64,000 nt of DNA from Thuidium tamariscinum (Eukaryota > Streptophyta > Bryopsida > Hypnales > Thuidiaceae): positions 12,507,501-12,571,500 of the forward strand of contig OX344754.2 in NCBI GenBank assembly GCA_947034885.2. Direction: 5' to 3'. The notes under the pieces are model-generated. The model searched no databases. It had not been told where the DNA came from and saw nothing but the letters and a program-made list of their open reading frames with translations. The position numbers were made by a program, and so were the translations under genes. This document shows positions 1 through 11,036 of this stretch, one piece after another. Within the stretch, counting starts at the first letter, position 1. Every line of letters begins with the position of its first letter.

Positions 1-300
1 AGTTTTTTGAAAAAAGTTAGTCTATTATGCCTCAATGAGGTTAAAAATATGACTTGTAATGCAATTTCTGCGTTTTACATATCCCACAAGCTTTGTTTTG
101 CCTACTATTATCCTTCTCCTATAAAAGGCTTGTCATTTCATCTATTCATATCTACATACTAAGTGAATTTTGAAATAATGTATGACATATGGTGTATATG
201 GTGTATTGTACATGATATATTATATATGGTGTATTGTGTATTCATATGTGCCTGTAGAATGACTACTTTAGAGAAGGGAAAGATAACTAGAATATGACTC
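1..300. repeat. Fragment of dispersed repeat family R1
   Basis: This stretch resembles the inner part of the inverted arms of the 3486-7017 element. The shared run includes a Fggttttttgaaaa-like start, 'atatcccacaagc', and a run ending in 'ataaaaggc'. Similar sequence recurs near 1560-2120, 29780-30300 and 57060-58080. No reading frame of note is present. It is probably a decayed copy cut by the window edge. Identification is by eye and the boundaries are not defined. Confidence 0.35.
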
Positions 301-301
301 A

Positions 302-844
302 CCCTAAACCAAAAATGTCTCAAAAATGACTAAGATGCAACTTCAGAACCCCCTTACTATTAAGTGCCACATGTCAAAGACCCTGCCTTTAAACACAATT
401 GTCTCACGATTGGAATATGACTTCATTTTTTATTGACATCATTGTCCACGTCAGCATCAGTCAGACTGTCTGACAACTAAACAATGATTGTACAATTAGC
501 TTACATGGATTGACATGTCACCAAAACTTCAACTATGCCGCAACTGATAAATGACTTATAAAATAACCTATGTGGCAGCCACATAGGTGAAATTCCCAAT
601 AAAATGGTCAGCTGCCCACCTTTTTCACAAAATTTTCAAGTAAAATTTCTTTGTCCCTTAGACAGACTCATCTATTAGTCATCCAATTTCCAAATGGATG
701 GTAATAATACACCCGCAGTCATTTAAAGAATGACTTGTCTACAATGATTGCAAGGCCTAAAGTCAGCTTTTAGTCATCTCGGTCCAAAATGACTCATTTT
801 CAATCATTTTTTGCAGTCATTTATACCCCTATTTTTTTGTAGTG
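302..844. mobile_element. Non-autonomous CACTA-like (En/Spm) element
   Basis: The right end reads TTTTTTTGTAGTG, the reverse complement of a CACTACAAAAAAA terminus typical of plant CACTA transposons. The interior has many copies of AATGACT or its complement AGTCATT (near 325, 552, 718, 731, 789 and 816), matching the short subterminal repeats of this superfamily. The bases just outside are TCA on both sides (299-301 and 845-847), the expected 3-bp target duplication. The left terminus reads CCCTA instead of CACTA, so that end is less certain. No transposase is present. Confidence 0.5.
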
Positions 845-970
845 TCACAACTTTATTGGAAGTGTTTAAATATACATTCAAGTATACAAGGCTTTGAATA
901 GTACCATGGTAGAGGGATGGATCTAATGGTTTTTGAAATGGATACAATTATGGAATAGTATTAGATGATA

Positions 971-1256
971 TCATTAGAAGAAATTTGAGGCCTCCAAAGG
1001 GCCGTTTCGGGGCTGTTCCCTGGAACTGTTCCCTAACTGCTGGCCGCTGTCAAGGCGGTATTTATCCAAATAAATAAATAAATAAATAAAATTTGGGTCC
1101 TGAAATATGAAAAAAAGCCCAAAAAAATTCAAAAAAATAGATAAATAACGTGGCACTCTCTTGATCACATCGGATTTCAGTTCCCGCGGCAAAAACTGTG
1201 TTCCTACAGTCCGGGAACCCGTAGTCTTCTAATGCCCTTAGATTTCTTCTAATGAC
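971..1256. mobile_element. MITE-like element with 18-bp inverted ends
   Basis: The ends CATTAGAAGAAATTTGAGG (left) and its near reverse complement (right, about 1238-1256) face each other across 285 bp. The interior is more GC-rich than its surroundings and holds an (AAAT)n run near 1069-1090. No clear target duplication could be read, so the superfamily is unknown. The small reading frames here look accidental. Confidence 0.35.
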
Positions 1257-1559
1257 CAAGAGATTTTGCAACTAGTATAAATTAACACAGTAAAATCAAC
1301 AACTTTTATGTCTATTCAATATTTTAGATCATACAACCAAATGGAAAAATTAGGATTATAGGATATGAACTGCTTATGAAAAAGAAATGGTGTTTTTTCT
1401 TCGTTTCTCTATCAATAACAAGCAGATTTTAATTGCCACAATTAAGCTTCTGAGAGTGCTTAGCTTAGTAGCCAAGGGTATAGTAAGTTAGAACTAGTTT
1501 TCATATTAAAATAAAATTTAGCATTAATTTCAATAAAATAAAAAAGAGTTGGAAATTCT

Positions 1560-2120
1560 CTCACATAGTTGTAATAGTTGTTTATTGTATGTGTCTACAA
1601 ATTGGAAGATAAGCTCTTCACACAAGAAGGGTGCTAGGAGGTAAAACAACTTGTGTAGGATATATAAATTAGGATTAGTAGGAGTTCAAACAATCATATT
1701 TAAGTCAAAAGTTATGGATAAAGTTAAAAATGGAGTTGGAAGAGATATTTTCTTTAACATTTTCAAACATCTTCTTTGAATTTTGTTGACACTTTCTTTG
1801 CACAGGTTTAAAATTACAAACATTTTATGTAGATGAAAGTTAGCTTGATTCCTCAATTTTCTTTAGTTCAAAGACTTTTGGAATTTTTTTCTACTATATC
1901 CAAATGAGGTCTAAATTTTTGCTTTGAATACAATTCCTTCATTTTTGATTATGAATGGTTAGGTCAAGCTCTCATCTTCAAATTGTCCTATACATTTTTA
2001 AGATTCATGATGAACAATAGACTTCATTATAGAAACAACCTCTCCACTCTTCATTCTCATTAATTGTCAATTATAGATAATTCCTTCATTTAGCCCTCCA
2101 TAAATTTCATGATGATAGAT
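1560..2120. repeat. Dispersed repeat R1 copy, holds an empty site
   Basis: This region aligns by eye with 57300-58050, sharing for example the runs around 'aatgaggtct' and 'aagctctcatcttcaaatt'. It matters because at 1967-1974 it has a single uninterrupted AGCTCTCA, whereas the 57-kb copy has two AGCTCTCA copies flanking a 297-bp insertion. It is non-coding. It probably belongs to the same family as the arms of the 3.5-kb foldback element. Confidence 0.45.
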
Positions 2121-3359
2121 GGTTAAATGATAGATTAGTATTTAATTCAATAACTTGTTATTGGATTCTTCAGGTCTTTGTCAAACCATCTTTACATTTT
2201 ATTTTTGGATTCTACAATAGTATATCATAGTTAGTAGAAAAATTCAGCACTTTAAAAAAAATTTAATTGAACTTACTTCCCAAGTACAATTGTATGCAAA
2301 TTGCCTTGAATTGATGAATTGCACTGTTTAACTTAGTATTTGAATCAATTCATAATTGTACATGATAGATTTTTAATCAATTGCTTTTGCAAATTTGAAA
2401 AAAATAACTAAAATGGAAAAAAAAATCCAAGTTTTTTATTGTCCAAGGTAGAAACATGTATCCAAAACTAAACATGTTCCCATTCTTATACCCTAAACTA
2501 CACTTAAATGTGCCCCTAGACTTTTGTTATTGTGGCCTCCAAATGCTTACCTTAGAGTCACTGATAAATTTGAAGGACACACATATTTAACTCTAATTCA
2601 CTAACTACTACATTTTCCAAATTTTGATTCGTGGTTCACCTATATGACAATTTTAGTGGTTTAGGGAATCATCACTTTGAAAAATCATAGAATTTACATA
2701 CCACATCCAAAATATATAATTTTTTTCAATGTCTATGATTTTCACTCACTACTATAACAAATATATTATTTTTTATTTAAAGAAAAGGTGCCTCCAAGTA
2801 TGTTGATTTGCTTATACTGACAATTTTGAGTACTTCCACCGCAAGCATAACCAACACCAGCATGACTATGCAGAACTAAAGTAGAACCACCTATTCCTGA
2901 CCAGGGACCTATACTCAACTTGTAGGATGTGGCTATTTCCAATCAAGGCTAAAAGAGATTTTCAATCAAAGCTTGGAATGTATTTTTGTCCCATTTTTAG
3001 GGTTGGGACTAATAAAATCATAACACATGTGCCAAAGTGTCATAAAGTGTGTGAGAAGTACCAAGAAAGAAAGTAGTTTCGGCTATGATCCAAATTGGAA
3101 GACTCTAAACATTGACTATGGATTCAAAGCACTTTTTGGCTTTCAAAAATCATAATAATTTCAATTCTGGGAATAAAATTATGAAAAATTTGCAATCCCT
3201 ACATTTTCTATATTTCTGCACAGGAAAAATTTGCATAGCCTCATATTCCTCATGATCTGCTCTAGAATTGCTTAAGTGATCAGATATAGGTGGTTCTACC
3301 TTATCCAAAGACATGGCAAAACTAGGACGGCAAAAAGCTGAGTCTGCCCGGCCCGGGGC
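2121..3359. other. AT-rich intergenic DNA, nothing recognised
   Basis: No supported gene, RNA or bounded mobile element was found here. From about 3160 the sequence becomes less AT-rich and may be the start of the duplicated downstream block seen after genes A and B, but similarity only becomes clear near 3360. Confidence 0.4.
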
Positions 3360-4700
3360 CATTCACTGGTGCCAGGTTTCAAGATATTTTGTGATTTCAG
3401 AGATTAAGTTATTCATTATTCAAACTGAAGCACAGCAGAACTTTGCAAGCATGGAAACAAGGAGTCTGTGGCCATTGAATACTAAGGGTATGTTCCCACT
3501 TGCTGTTAGTGAAATTTTAGGTGCATTTACAGGGCGCGTGGTTAGACAGAATGTCCCTATTGAGCCTCTTTCGGGGCAGGGATGGGATGCGGGCAGATCA
3601 AGGGGCTGCTCCTCACCCTTCTGAGGATCCATCAATCTACTCTCAATTTCTGTTTAAATTTGATTTTTCCAACAAAGTAGATGAGAATGCTATAGGACAC
3701 AAGATTTTCAAGAAGAAAATTGAAGTGATGATGTGGGTTTTGTGCTCCATGTTCACTTAAGCCTCACAATCAAACTTGGATTAGGGTGAGAGAGAAGAGA
3801 AACTCTTTATACTAGTGGAGTAGTGGTGGGTGAAACAAACCATGTGGGATATGTGATTTAGGAGAAAAAAGAGCTCTTCCATTCATGGTTGTGAAAATGC
3901 AGGAATTGTGATAAAAGTCAAATTTCAGACCTCATTTAAACATAGTAGATTGTATTTTTTCAAAAAACTTCAAACTAAGAAAAGTTGGGGAATCAAGTGA
4001 AATTTTACCTCCAAAAATCCGTTTGAGATTTCAATACTCCACCTAAAAGTTATGGACAAATTTCAGAGGAGGTGTTCAAAAATGTCCCCAAGATGTCCTT
4101 TCCACACACACACCTCTAGAATTTGTCCTGAACTTTTACATGAGGCTTTAAAATCTCAAGTGGATTTTTAGAGACAAATGTTATCTTGTTTCTCCCACTT
4201 CTTTTAGTTCTATTCTTTTTTTTAAAGAAGCTATAATGCAATGCCCAAATAAAGTCTAAAATTCAACTTCAAGTATAATTCTTGTATTTCTACTTAACCA
4301 TTAGCAGCTTCATTTTTTATGAACAAAATTGAAAACTGTTGAGTGTTATACAATCTTAGAGGTGTAGAATTTTCTATTTGAGTAAGTAAATCCAATTGTG
4401 ATCCTTTTCTTAAGGTGATAGTCTTTACAAATTTCTATCTAATTTGTACGATATTGTTGTAGGAACACTAATTTCTTAGAATTGTAAAAATTCATAATTT
4501 ATTCATGTGTAAAAAAGATGCATTTTGGAGATTTTAGAGTATTCTATTGACTTCCACTAAAATCCTAGAAGAGTTTGGTAGTTTCTTTATACAAACAATG
4601 TGTAATAATTGCATATTCAATCATATATACGCATAGTTACTTTATGAGAATCTAAGTTGTCATGTTTTCATTTTCAATTCTTCATTGTAAATATTTCTTT

Positions 4701-4704
<4 letters not shown>

Positions 4705-4764
<60 letters not shown>
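4705..4764. repeat. (TA)n microsatellite
   Basis: Thirty uninterrupted TA dinucleotides lie in the loop of the foldback element, followed by a short (TG) run. The tract is self-complementary and is likely to be length-variable. Confidence 0.95.
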
Positions 4765-4765
<1 letters not shown>

Positions 4766-5959
4766 GTGTGTGTGTAATGCATAAGTTTTGTCAATCATAA
4801 CAAACTTTCATTCAAGCAATGAAATAAAAATTGTACTTCTCAAGTACTTGAAAGTTATGTGTTTTTTAATTGATTTGACAAATACTAATCATTAAAGATA
4901 TTAAAAGCTTGATATGAATATTTTCTAAACATAAATTTGAACATCAAACAAAGTAAGAATGTCAACAAAGTTGTACAATGTTACATATTATTAATAGCAC
5001 ATGTAGGTGTGGTCTACATTGATAATACTGCACTACTAACATTGTACCATATTCAATACTTCTCAATTTTGTTTATAGAAAATGAAGCCATTCATGGTTA
5101 CAACTCAAATTTTGCTTCACCCTTGTTTCATTGTTGTTTCAACATTTGGTGCATTAGTGCACTTTTTCAAAGATTTTGCCACAACTAAAAATTAGTCTAA
5201 TGTTATTTGAAACAACAATGGAATATTTTACCATGTTTACCTAATGGTTAAATGTATAACAAAAGTTAAATTGTCTTAACATCATGTCATCAATAGACAA
5301 TTCAATTTGAAATTGATACATATTTCATACCTTCTCATAAGAAATTCCATTTCTTGTAAGATACCTTCTATGTGATAACAGCTCTGACATGCTTTAATGT
5401 CCTACTGAACAAAAAGGATTATTGTATGTACAATATCCTCTTCATACAAATCCAATAAATAAATAAATCTATACTTGCATCACAATACAATATTCAAATC
5501 CAATCTAATTAGCTTGAGAGAGGAAATAGTTTCTTTTTGCATTCTCAAGTAATTGGAATTTTGGATATTGACAAGTTTCTTTTATCATCATCAATCTATC
5601 ATCAAGTGCTTGCAATACATAAGGGGTGAACAATTGACATAAGATATTCACCAACATTTCTAAAATTTGAATGTTGTTTTGATGTACACTATCAACATCA
5701 ATTGAAAGGTATGAATTATAAAAGGGTATTATTCCCTCATTAAAACCCCAAAGCGCTCTTTGTAACAAATTTGAGAACAACTTTATTTCAAAAGAATTAA
5801 AATTTGAAAACATTGTTGAATTAACATTTAAACATTTCAACTTGAGAGTATGAATCCATTAAAATAGGACAAGCCCTTACAAACACATAATGAGGTGACC
5901 ACTTTTTTTTTATAAGTCTTGAGAAACCCTTGTAGAAGATGATTTTTAAGAATTCAACC

Positions 5960-6100
5960 CTCAACAATTGTTGATCCAATATTCTACACCACCATATTGA
6001 AAATGTGAAACAATACCTTTGAATAATTGTTGATTCAACATTCCTACATCACCATATTCATATTATTGACACAATACCTTTGATTCACAACATTGATTCA
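5960..6100. repeat. Short imperfect tandem duplication
   Basis: A unit of roughly 70 bp containing 'attgttgatccaatattc' and 'acaatacctttga' occurs about twice in the loop of the foldback element. The copies have diverged and no function is suggested. Confidence 0.5.
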
Positions 6101-7582
6101 ATATAACTTGTGACATTGCTTAGACAACCTTAAGTGTCTACTTTGTGTTTGTCATGTTGTTTCAATAATGGTGAAATATTGATTTAAAGTTCTTAAAAAT
6201 TTGAGATGTAACTAGAAACACAAGAATTATGCTTGAAGTTGAATTCTAGACTTTATTTGGGTATTGCATTATAGCTTCTTTAAAAAAAAGAATAGAACTA
6301 AAAGAAGTGGGAGAAACAAGATAACATTTGTCTCTAAAAATCCACTTGAGATTTTGAAGCCTCATGTAAAAGTTCAGGACAAATTCTAGAGGTGTGTGTG
6401 GAAAGGACATCTTGGGGACATTTTTGAACACCTCCTCTGAAATTTGTCCATAACTTTTAGGTGGAGTATTGAAATCTCAAACGGATTTTTGGAGGTAAAA
6501 TTTCACTTGATTCCCCAACTTTTCTTAGTTTGAAGTTTTTTGAAAAAATACAATCTACTATGTTTAAATGAGGTCTGAAATTTGACTTTTATCACAATTC
6601 CTGCATTTTCACAACCATGAATGGAAGAGCTCTTTTTTCTCCTAAATCACATATCCCACATGGTTTGTTTCACCCACCACTACTCCACTAGTATAAAGAG
6701 TTTCTCTTCTCTCTCACCCTAATCCAAGTTTGATTGTGAGGCTTAAGTGAACATGGAGCACAAAACCCACATCATCACTTCAATTTTCTTCTTGAAAATC
6801 TTGTGTCCTATAGCATTCTCATCTACTTTGTTGGAAAAATCAAATTTAAACAGAAATTGAGAGTAGATTGATGGATCCTCAGAAGGGTGAGGAGCAGCCC
6901 CTTGATCTGCCCGCATCCCATCCCTGCCCCGAAAGAGGCTCAATAGGGACATTCTGTCTAACCACGCGCCCTGTAAATGCACCTAAAATTTCACTAACAG
7001 CAAGTGGGAACATACCCTAAGCTTAGTCTAAGTTATTGGGTGTGTCAAGGACTGCCATGGTGACTCTGGACCAGCCCTTTTTTTTTACTTTTTGAGAAAG
7101 TGCCAAGATGGCGATCACTTCAAATTTGGTGAAGCATGGTATTTTTACATTCATCCATCTTTTGGACTTAAAAACACTTTTCCGTCATATTCATACACTT
7201 TTTCATCCAAATTGGGCAACTTCATCCATATTTTAAAGAGAACTAGAAATTTTCTGATGAAAAAAGATTACTTTTATCTGGCGAAAAAAATACATTTATT
7301 TTGAAATGGTGCAATCTGGCCACACGGTGCCGAAAAAAAACAGGCTGCTCTGGACTTCTGGACTGCTCTGGAATGCAACCTACTTACTAGATTTGGTGCG
7401 AGTGCCTTCTTCTATATAGACACATGCTTTCTAATGTGGGGTCCAGAAAGCATCCTTCGAAGGAGGGATCCACTTTTTCAAAAGGTTTTCACACTGCAAA
7501 AACATTCTTTGGTCAATTCGATTGGATAAAATAGATTTGCTGTGATACAGGTATGATTTTCATGGTATTAGATTAATAATAT

Positions 7583-7962
7583 TATTTTATTTTATTTTAT
7601 TTTTGACACAAATGAAGGAAACCTTTACTGCAAGAAGAAGAAATACAATACACCCAACTGCGCGTGCAGGACGCTAAATCCTGCATTCGAACTGGCCCCC
7701 CCAGGTAATTTCAGGATTTACTAGGGGTAAAAGTAAAAGAGCCCCCTATTTTTGGGCCGTGTCTTGAAATGTCCTAAAAAGCCCCTGATCGCAAATATGA
7801 ATTCAGAATTTGCAAAAGAAATTATTTCCAAAAAATAAAAAATTCCTGCATTTTCCCAAGGGTAAATCTGTCCCTGCGGGGCCCAGTTTGAATGCAGGAT
7901 TTAGTGTCCTGCACTGCGCGTGGCCGGCAGGGTCAGAAAGTCAAGGTTAGGGCTACACCAAT
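7583..7962 (-). mobile_element. Short retroposon, split by a MULE MITE
   Basis: A T-rich (TTTTA)n tract at the left, then sequence starting GACACAAATGAAGG, is flanked by AATAATAT on both sides (7575-7582 and 7963-7970). This fits a minus-strand, poly(A)-tailed retroposon with an 8-bp target duplication. Without the nested MULE it is about 124 bp, and it is similar in sequence and length to the retroposon at 35639-35750, so the two define a small SINE or LINE-tail family. The matching site after gene A (about 38765-38800) appears empty. Confidence 0.55.
7666..7912. mobile_element. 247-bp Mutator-like MITE
   Basis: The ends are GCAGGACGCTAAATCCTGC and its near complement, extending at least 30 bp inward. 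They are flanked by perfect 9-bp duplications ACTGCGCGT (7657-7665 and 7913-7921). A 9-bp duplication is the Mutator-superfamily signature. The terminal GCAGGAC is shared with the 1.56-kb MULE at 11037-12597. It sits inside the retroposon 7583-7962, so it is the younger insertion. Confidence 0.8.
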
Positions 7963-8340
7963 AATAATATAATTTTGATTTCAAATGTGGGGTGAAAAGT
8001 GCTCTCATGTTCTTCACAAGCCTGAGGGGCACCTCTCTCTCAGCCTTCCTCCTAGGCTGTCTCCTCCGCATGAGCCGGATTGATTGTTTTTCTTTCCTTT
8101 TGGTTTTTAATGGTCACCTCTGTTTTCCAAAAAAACAAAAAAGGTGCTCGCATGTTGAAATGTTGAATATCAGGACACTGAAAATACTCCAATACTTATC
8201 CTGCTGTGATGGAGGATACTATTAGAGGAAGGGCAATTTTAGGACATCTCATTTCCATCTCATAATGATAAAATAATTCTGTCACAATCAAGTTCGACTA
8301 AGTTGCCTCTGATGGCACCGACAAAATTTTCCATAACTTT

Positions 8341-8379
8341 TTTATTTTATTACTATTTTATTTTATTTTTTTATTTTTA
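8341..8379 (-). mobile_element. Tail-only retroposon insertion
   Basis: A 39-bp stretch of T with scattered A lies between two perfect 14-bp copies of TTTTCCATAACTTT (8327-8340 and 8380-8393). The homologous sequence in unit A (about 39010-39035) has the site once and no T-rich insert. This is what extreme 5' truncation during target-primed reverse transcription would leave. Confidence 0.55.
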
Positions 8380-9240
8380 TTTTCCATAACTTTCAACACC
8401 CATCCATGACTCTTTCTGCTCTGGGCAGCCCATGCATTTTCCTTGTGGAAAGAGAGAAAATATCCATGCAAACAAGATTGTTGTGTGCGCATTTGTTTAT
8501 GATTACCACATTTGTTGAGTCCATTCACTGGCTCTCTGCATTCTATTGTTCCTTGGTGCCATGTTTGTACACGTCTCCAAATAAGTTACACCTGGGAATT
8601 CAGAGACTCAGAAACTCCTGCTTTATTTGGGGATATTTTCAATAAATAATTCTGCATTAGTTTCTTTGCAGTAACTATCATTGACAAGATAATCTGCTTA
8701 GCTTACACATCATTCTCACTCATCCATGAGTCAGCTTATGTTCCTGATGGGGAGTGTGCCTTGGAGTTTATGCTTACAGCACTCTGCTGCATTTATGCAG
8801 CACTTTAGGATGATGCATTGAGGATAACATCACCTCTGACCAGCCTTCAGTTGTTGTTTGAAAAAAAATGGAAAATAAAAATCAAGTACGGGAGGAGGTC
8901 CATAAACCGACCATCTAAGGGCTGGAACAGAATTTTGGGCAGGTCAAACATCTTGAAGTATTTTTCAGTGAATTTTTATTGAAAGACAGCTTGAATAGGC
9001 ATCTAACCCAAGTCGTTTCATATTTTTTGGAGCTCTGTAGAGTTAGTTATGAATTTCTGAAGTCAATATGGCAAAGGGCTCCAAAACTGCCTACCCCCTC
9101 AAATGTTCATTGTTTGTACATTACTGTAAAGATCAAAAAGCATCATGTACTAGAAATATACATTTCAGAAGGTGAGCGGTTTTGGAGCCTGAGTGGTTTT
9201 CAAGCCTCCTCCCTTAAATGAAGTGTGCTCCAGGTTCTAG

Positions 9241-10574
9241 ATTGATGAAAGGTAAATATCCTTCTTACAACTACACATGTTGGTAGATTGTCAATATTTT
9301 ATTTTGAAAAAATCTTTTGAGCTTGAAACTTAGCACATCTATTATCTACATAGCTACACATATTGGTAAATTTCAATTATCTTTTTTTATGTAAATTTTT
9401 TGGCCTTGAAATTCATTACGCATATAATTAACATAAAGATGATGTCATATCAAAAAATTTATAGTCAAAGATCAATTTTCAGGCCTCAAGAGGCTATCAA
9501 AGTTGGCAGATGAAAAATTTTCATCTTTGTGAGTGCAAAAACACCATTTTGAATGGTACCCCACTGTACATCAATAGTTAGTGAAGTGTTTAGGGGTTGT
9601 ACATTATATTTCAAACATCTATAGTTTTCCAAGATAAGTCCCTTTAATTTTTTGGTCTCCTTAATACCCCTATTTAGTGTAACTTAGACTACAAGGTAAC
9701 ATGTTTAGAGAAAAATATAGAGATTGGGTGCAAATGAGACTCACTCACTTATTTAGTTTGTAGGTGGCATTCATCACTGTTAGAAAAAAAGATTGTAGAC
9801 GACTCCTACCTACCTTAAGTCCCTAATATAGTAAATGTCCTCACCCGGAGATCCATAATTAATCCCTAAATGTCCAAGGCCTATTTTGAGCTTCTTGGAA
9901 TTTGCTTTAAGTTGAACAAAATGCCAACATTTTGATAAGTTATATCATTTAAAAAAAATTGTAATTGTACAAATTCAAACTAAACACGTTAAAGATTGCA
10001 TAGGAAAAGAAAACACAACAATATCACTTATGGAGTGAAAGATTATAATGTTTGACCATGAAGGTGTTAAAATTGCAAAAGTGATGTGAAGTCTTTTTCT
10101 CATCTTTTTGCAAGTCAAATCTAAAAAGTTGGTGACCAAAAAAATATGAGGTTAAAGAGACTAACATGCATAACTCCAATCAATTTATGGCTTCTGAAAA
10201 TCTACTCTACAACTTTTGTAAATGAATTTTTAATGTGATTTTTTCTCCAAGATCTAGTGTACTTGAGGCTTGTTTTCAAGAGCTCCCAACACTACAAAAA
10301 ATCAAGATTGCAATGGGTACCCTTGCACAAAATTTTGAATAGAAAAATCACCATCATTCATTTTCCAGATTGGATTTTTGACATTGAAATTAAACTTCAA
10401 AAAGAATTCTCCAAAAATTCAAACTACTAAAAGTAGCAACTTGGGTAGTTTTCTTTAACTTCAAAGTTTTGCAAACACCAAATTTTGGTGCCTTGGGCAT
10501 TTAGGGGTTAAGGAAATTGACCCCCATGCTGTCAATCTAAAGAAACATCATTATGTTTACAAAAGAGACAGCCA
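9241..10574. other. Intergenic DNA without recognised genes
   Basis: AT-rich sequence with only short accidental reading frames. An imperfect duplication of about 85 bp is visible at roughly 9265-9435 (two blocks starting 'ctacacat.ttggta'). No terminal repeats or target duplications could be identified. Confidence 0.4.
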
Positions 10575-10837
10575 GACAATCAGGCGCGACATTAAATCCT
10601 GTAAACGAAAGTGGGCCTAGTCCAACTGGCCGTTGTCAGACCCATCCTTGATCATGGGACCCGGCCGATCGCATAGCTGCGTAAGACAGTGACTCTGCAT
10701 AACATTGTTTGCGTTGGGTCGTCCTACTGCAGGACATCAACTTTATTTTTTTTTAAAACTATGAACTAATTTACAAATCCTACATTGTCTTGCCTCCCAC
10801 CACCCCATGTGTATATATAGAGTTGTCTTTGCAATGC

Positions 10838-10950
10838 AAAATACAAATCACAAAACACAAAACACAAAATACAAATTACAAATTACAAATTATAAAATTG
10901 CAAATTGCAAATTACAAAATAAAAAACACAAATCACAAAAAAATTGAAAT
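10838..10950. repeat. A/C-rich minisatellite in MULE arms
   Basis: Tandem 7-8-bp units of the type ACAAATY or ACAAAAC run through this interval. The same tract occurs once per arm in both MULEs of this nest: here, 11287-11350, 12285-12345 (complement) and 17262-17355 (complement). It is therefore a structural part of the terminal repeats, and its length differs between arms. Confidence 0.65.
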
Positions 10951-11036
10951 AATTATTTTAAATTCTAATACAACAATGGCAAATTTCATTAAAATGACAA
11001 CATTTCATTACTTTAATACTTTGAACACTTCAAAAT

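Larger units (their letters stand above)
3486..7017. mobile_element. 3.5-kb foldback transposon, PIF/Harbinger-like
   Basis: Two arms of about 808 bp, near-identical and inverted (3486-4294 and 6209-7017), enclose a loop of about 1.9 kb. The termini read GGGTATGTTCCCACTTGC and its complement. Both flanks are TAA (3483-3485 and 7018-7020), a 3-bp duplication typical of PIF/Harbinger and Tourist elements. The homologous site in unit B (49365-49367) has one TAA and no insertion, which supports a precise insertion. The arms appear identical over most of their length, suggesting recent arrival or gene conversion. The loop holds an (AT)n tract and a 111-codon minus-strand frame (5505-5840) with no resemblance I recognise. 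No DDE transposase is visible. Confidence 0.75.
3360..9240. repeat. Unit-0: gene-less copy of the array's downstream block
   Basis: After removing later insertions, this region matches DNA downstream of gene A (about 38350-39540) and of copy B (about 49250-51260). Shared landmarks include 'aaggagtctg..ggccattgaat' (3466), 'gtggggtccagaaa' (7438), 'gggcagcccatgcatttt' (8425), 'gagtccattcactgg' (8516) and 'agagactcagaaactcc' (8599). No bHLH exon is found in the window left of it. In units A and B the gene lies about 4.6-6.9 kb before these landmarks, so a matching gene, if it exists, would be at or beyond the left edge. The block is interrupted by the foldback element, two retroposons and a MULE MITE. 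Confidence 0.6.

Noticed and set aside
3521..3760. 79-residue protein encoded identically at 3521-3760 (+) and 6743-6982 (-) as a conserved gene
   Set aside because: The identity comes from the inverted arms of one transposable element, so it is a single sequence present twice, not independent conservation.
5505..5840. 111-codon minus-strand frame in the loop of the foldback element as a transposase
   Set aside because: No DDE-type motif or other familiar pattern is visible, it is short, and AT-rich DNA produces such frames by chance.
7666..7912. Complementary GCAGGAT/ATCCTGC ends as a hairpin terminator or RNA gene
   Set aside because: Perfect 9-bp duplications outside the ends identify a Mutator-like insertion.
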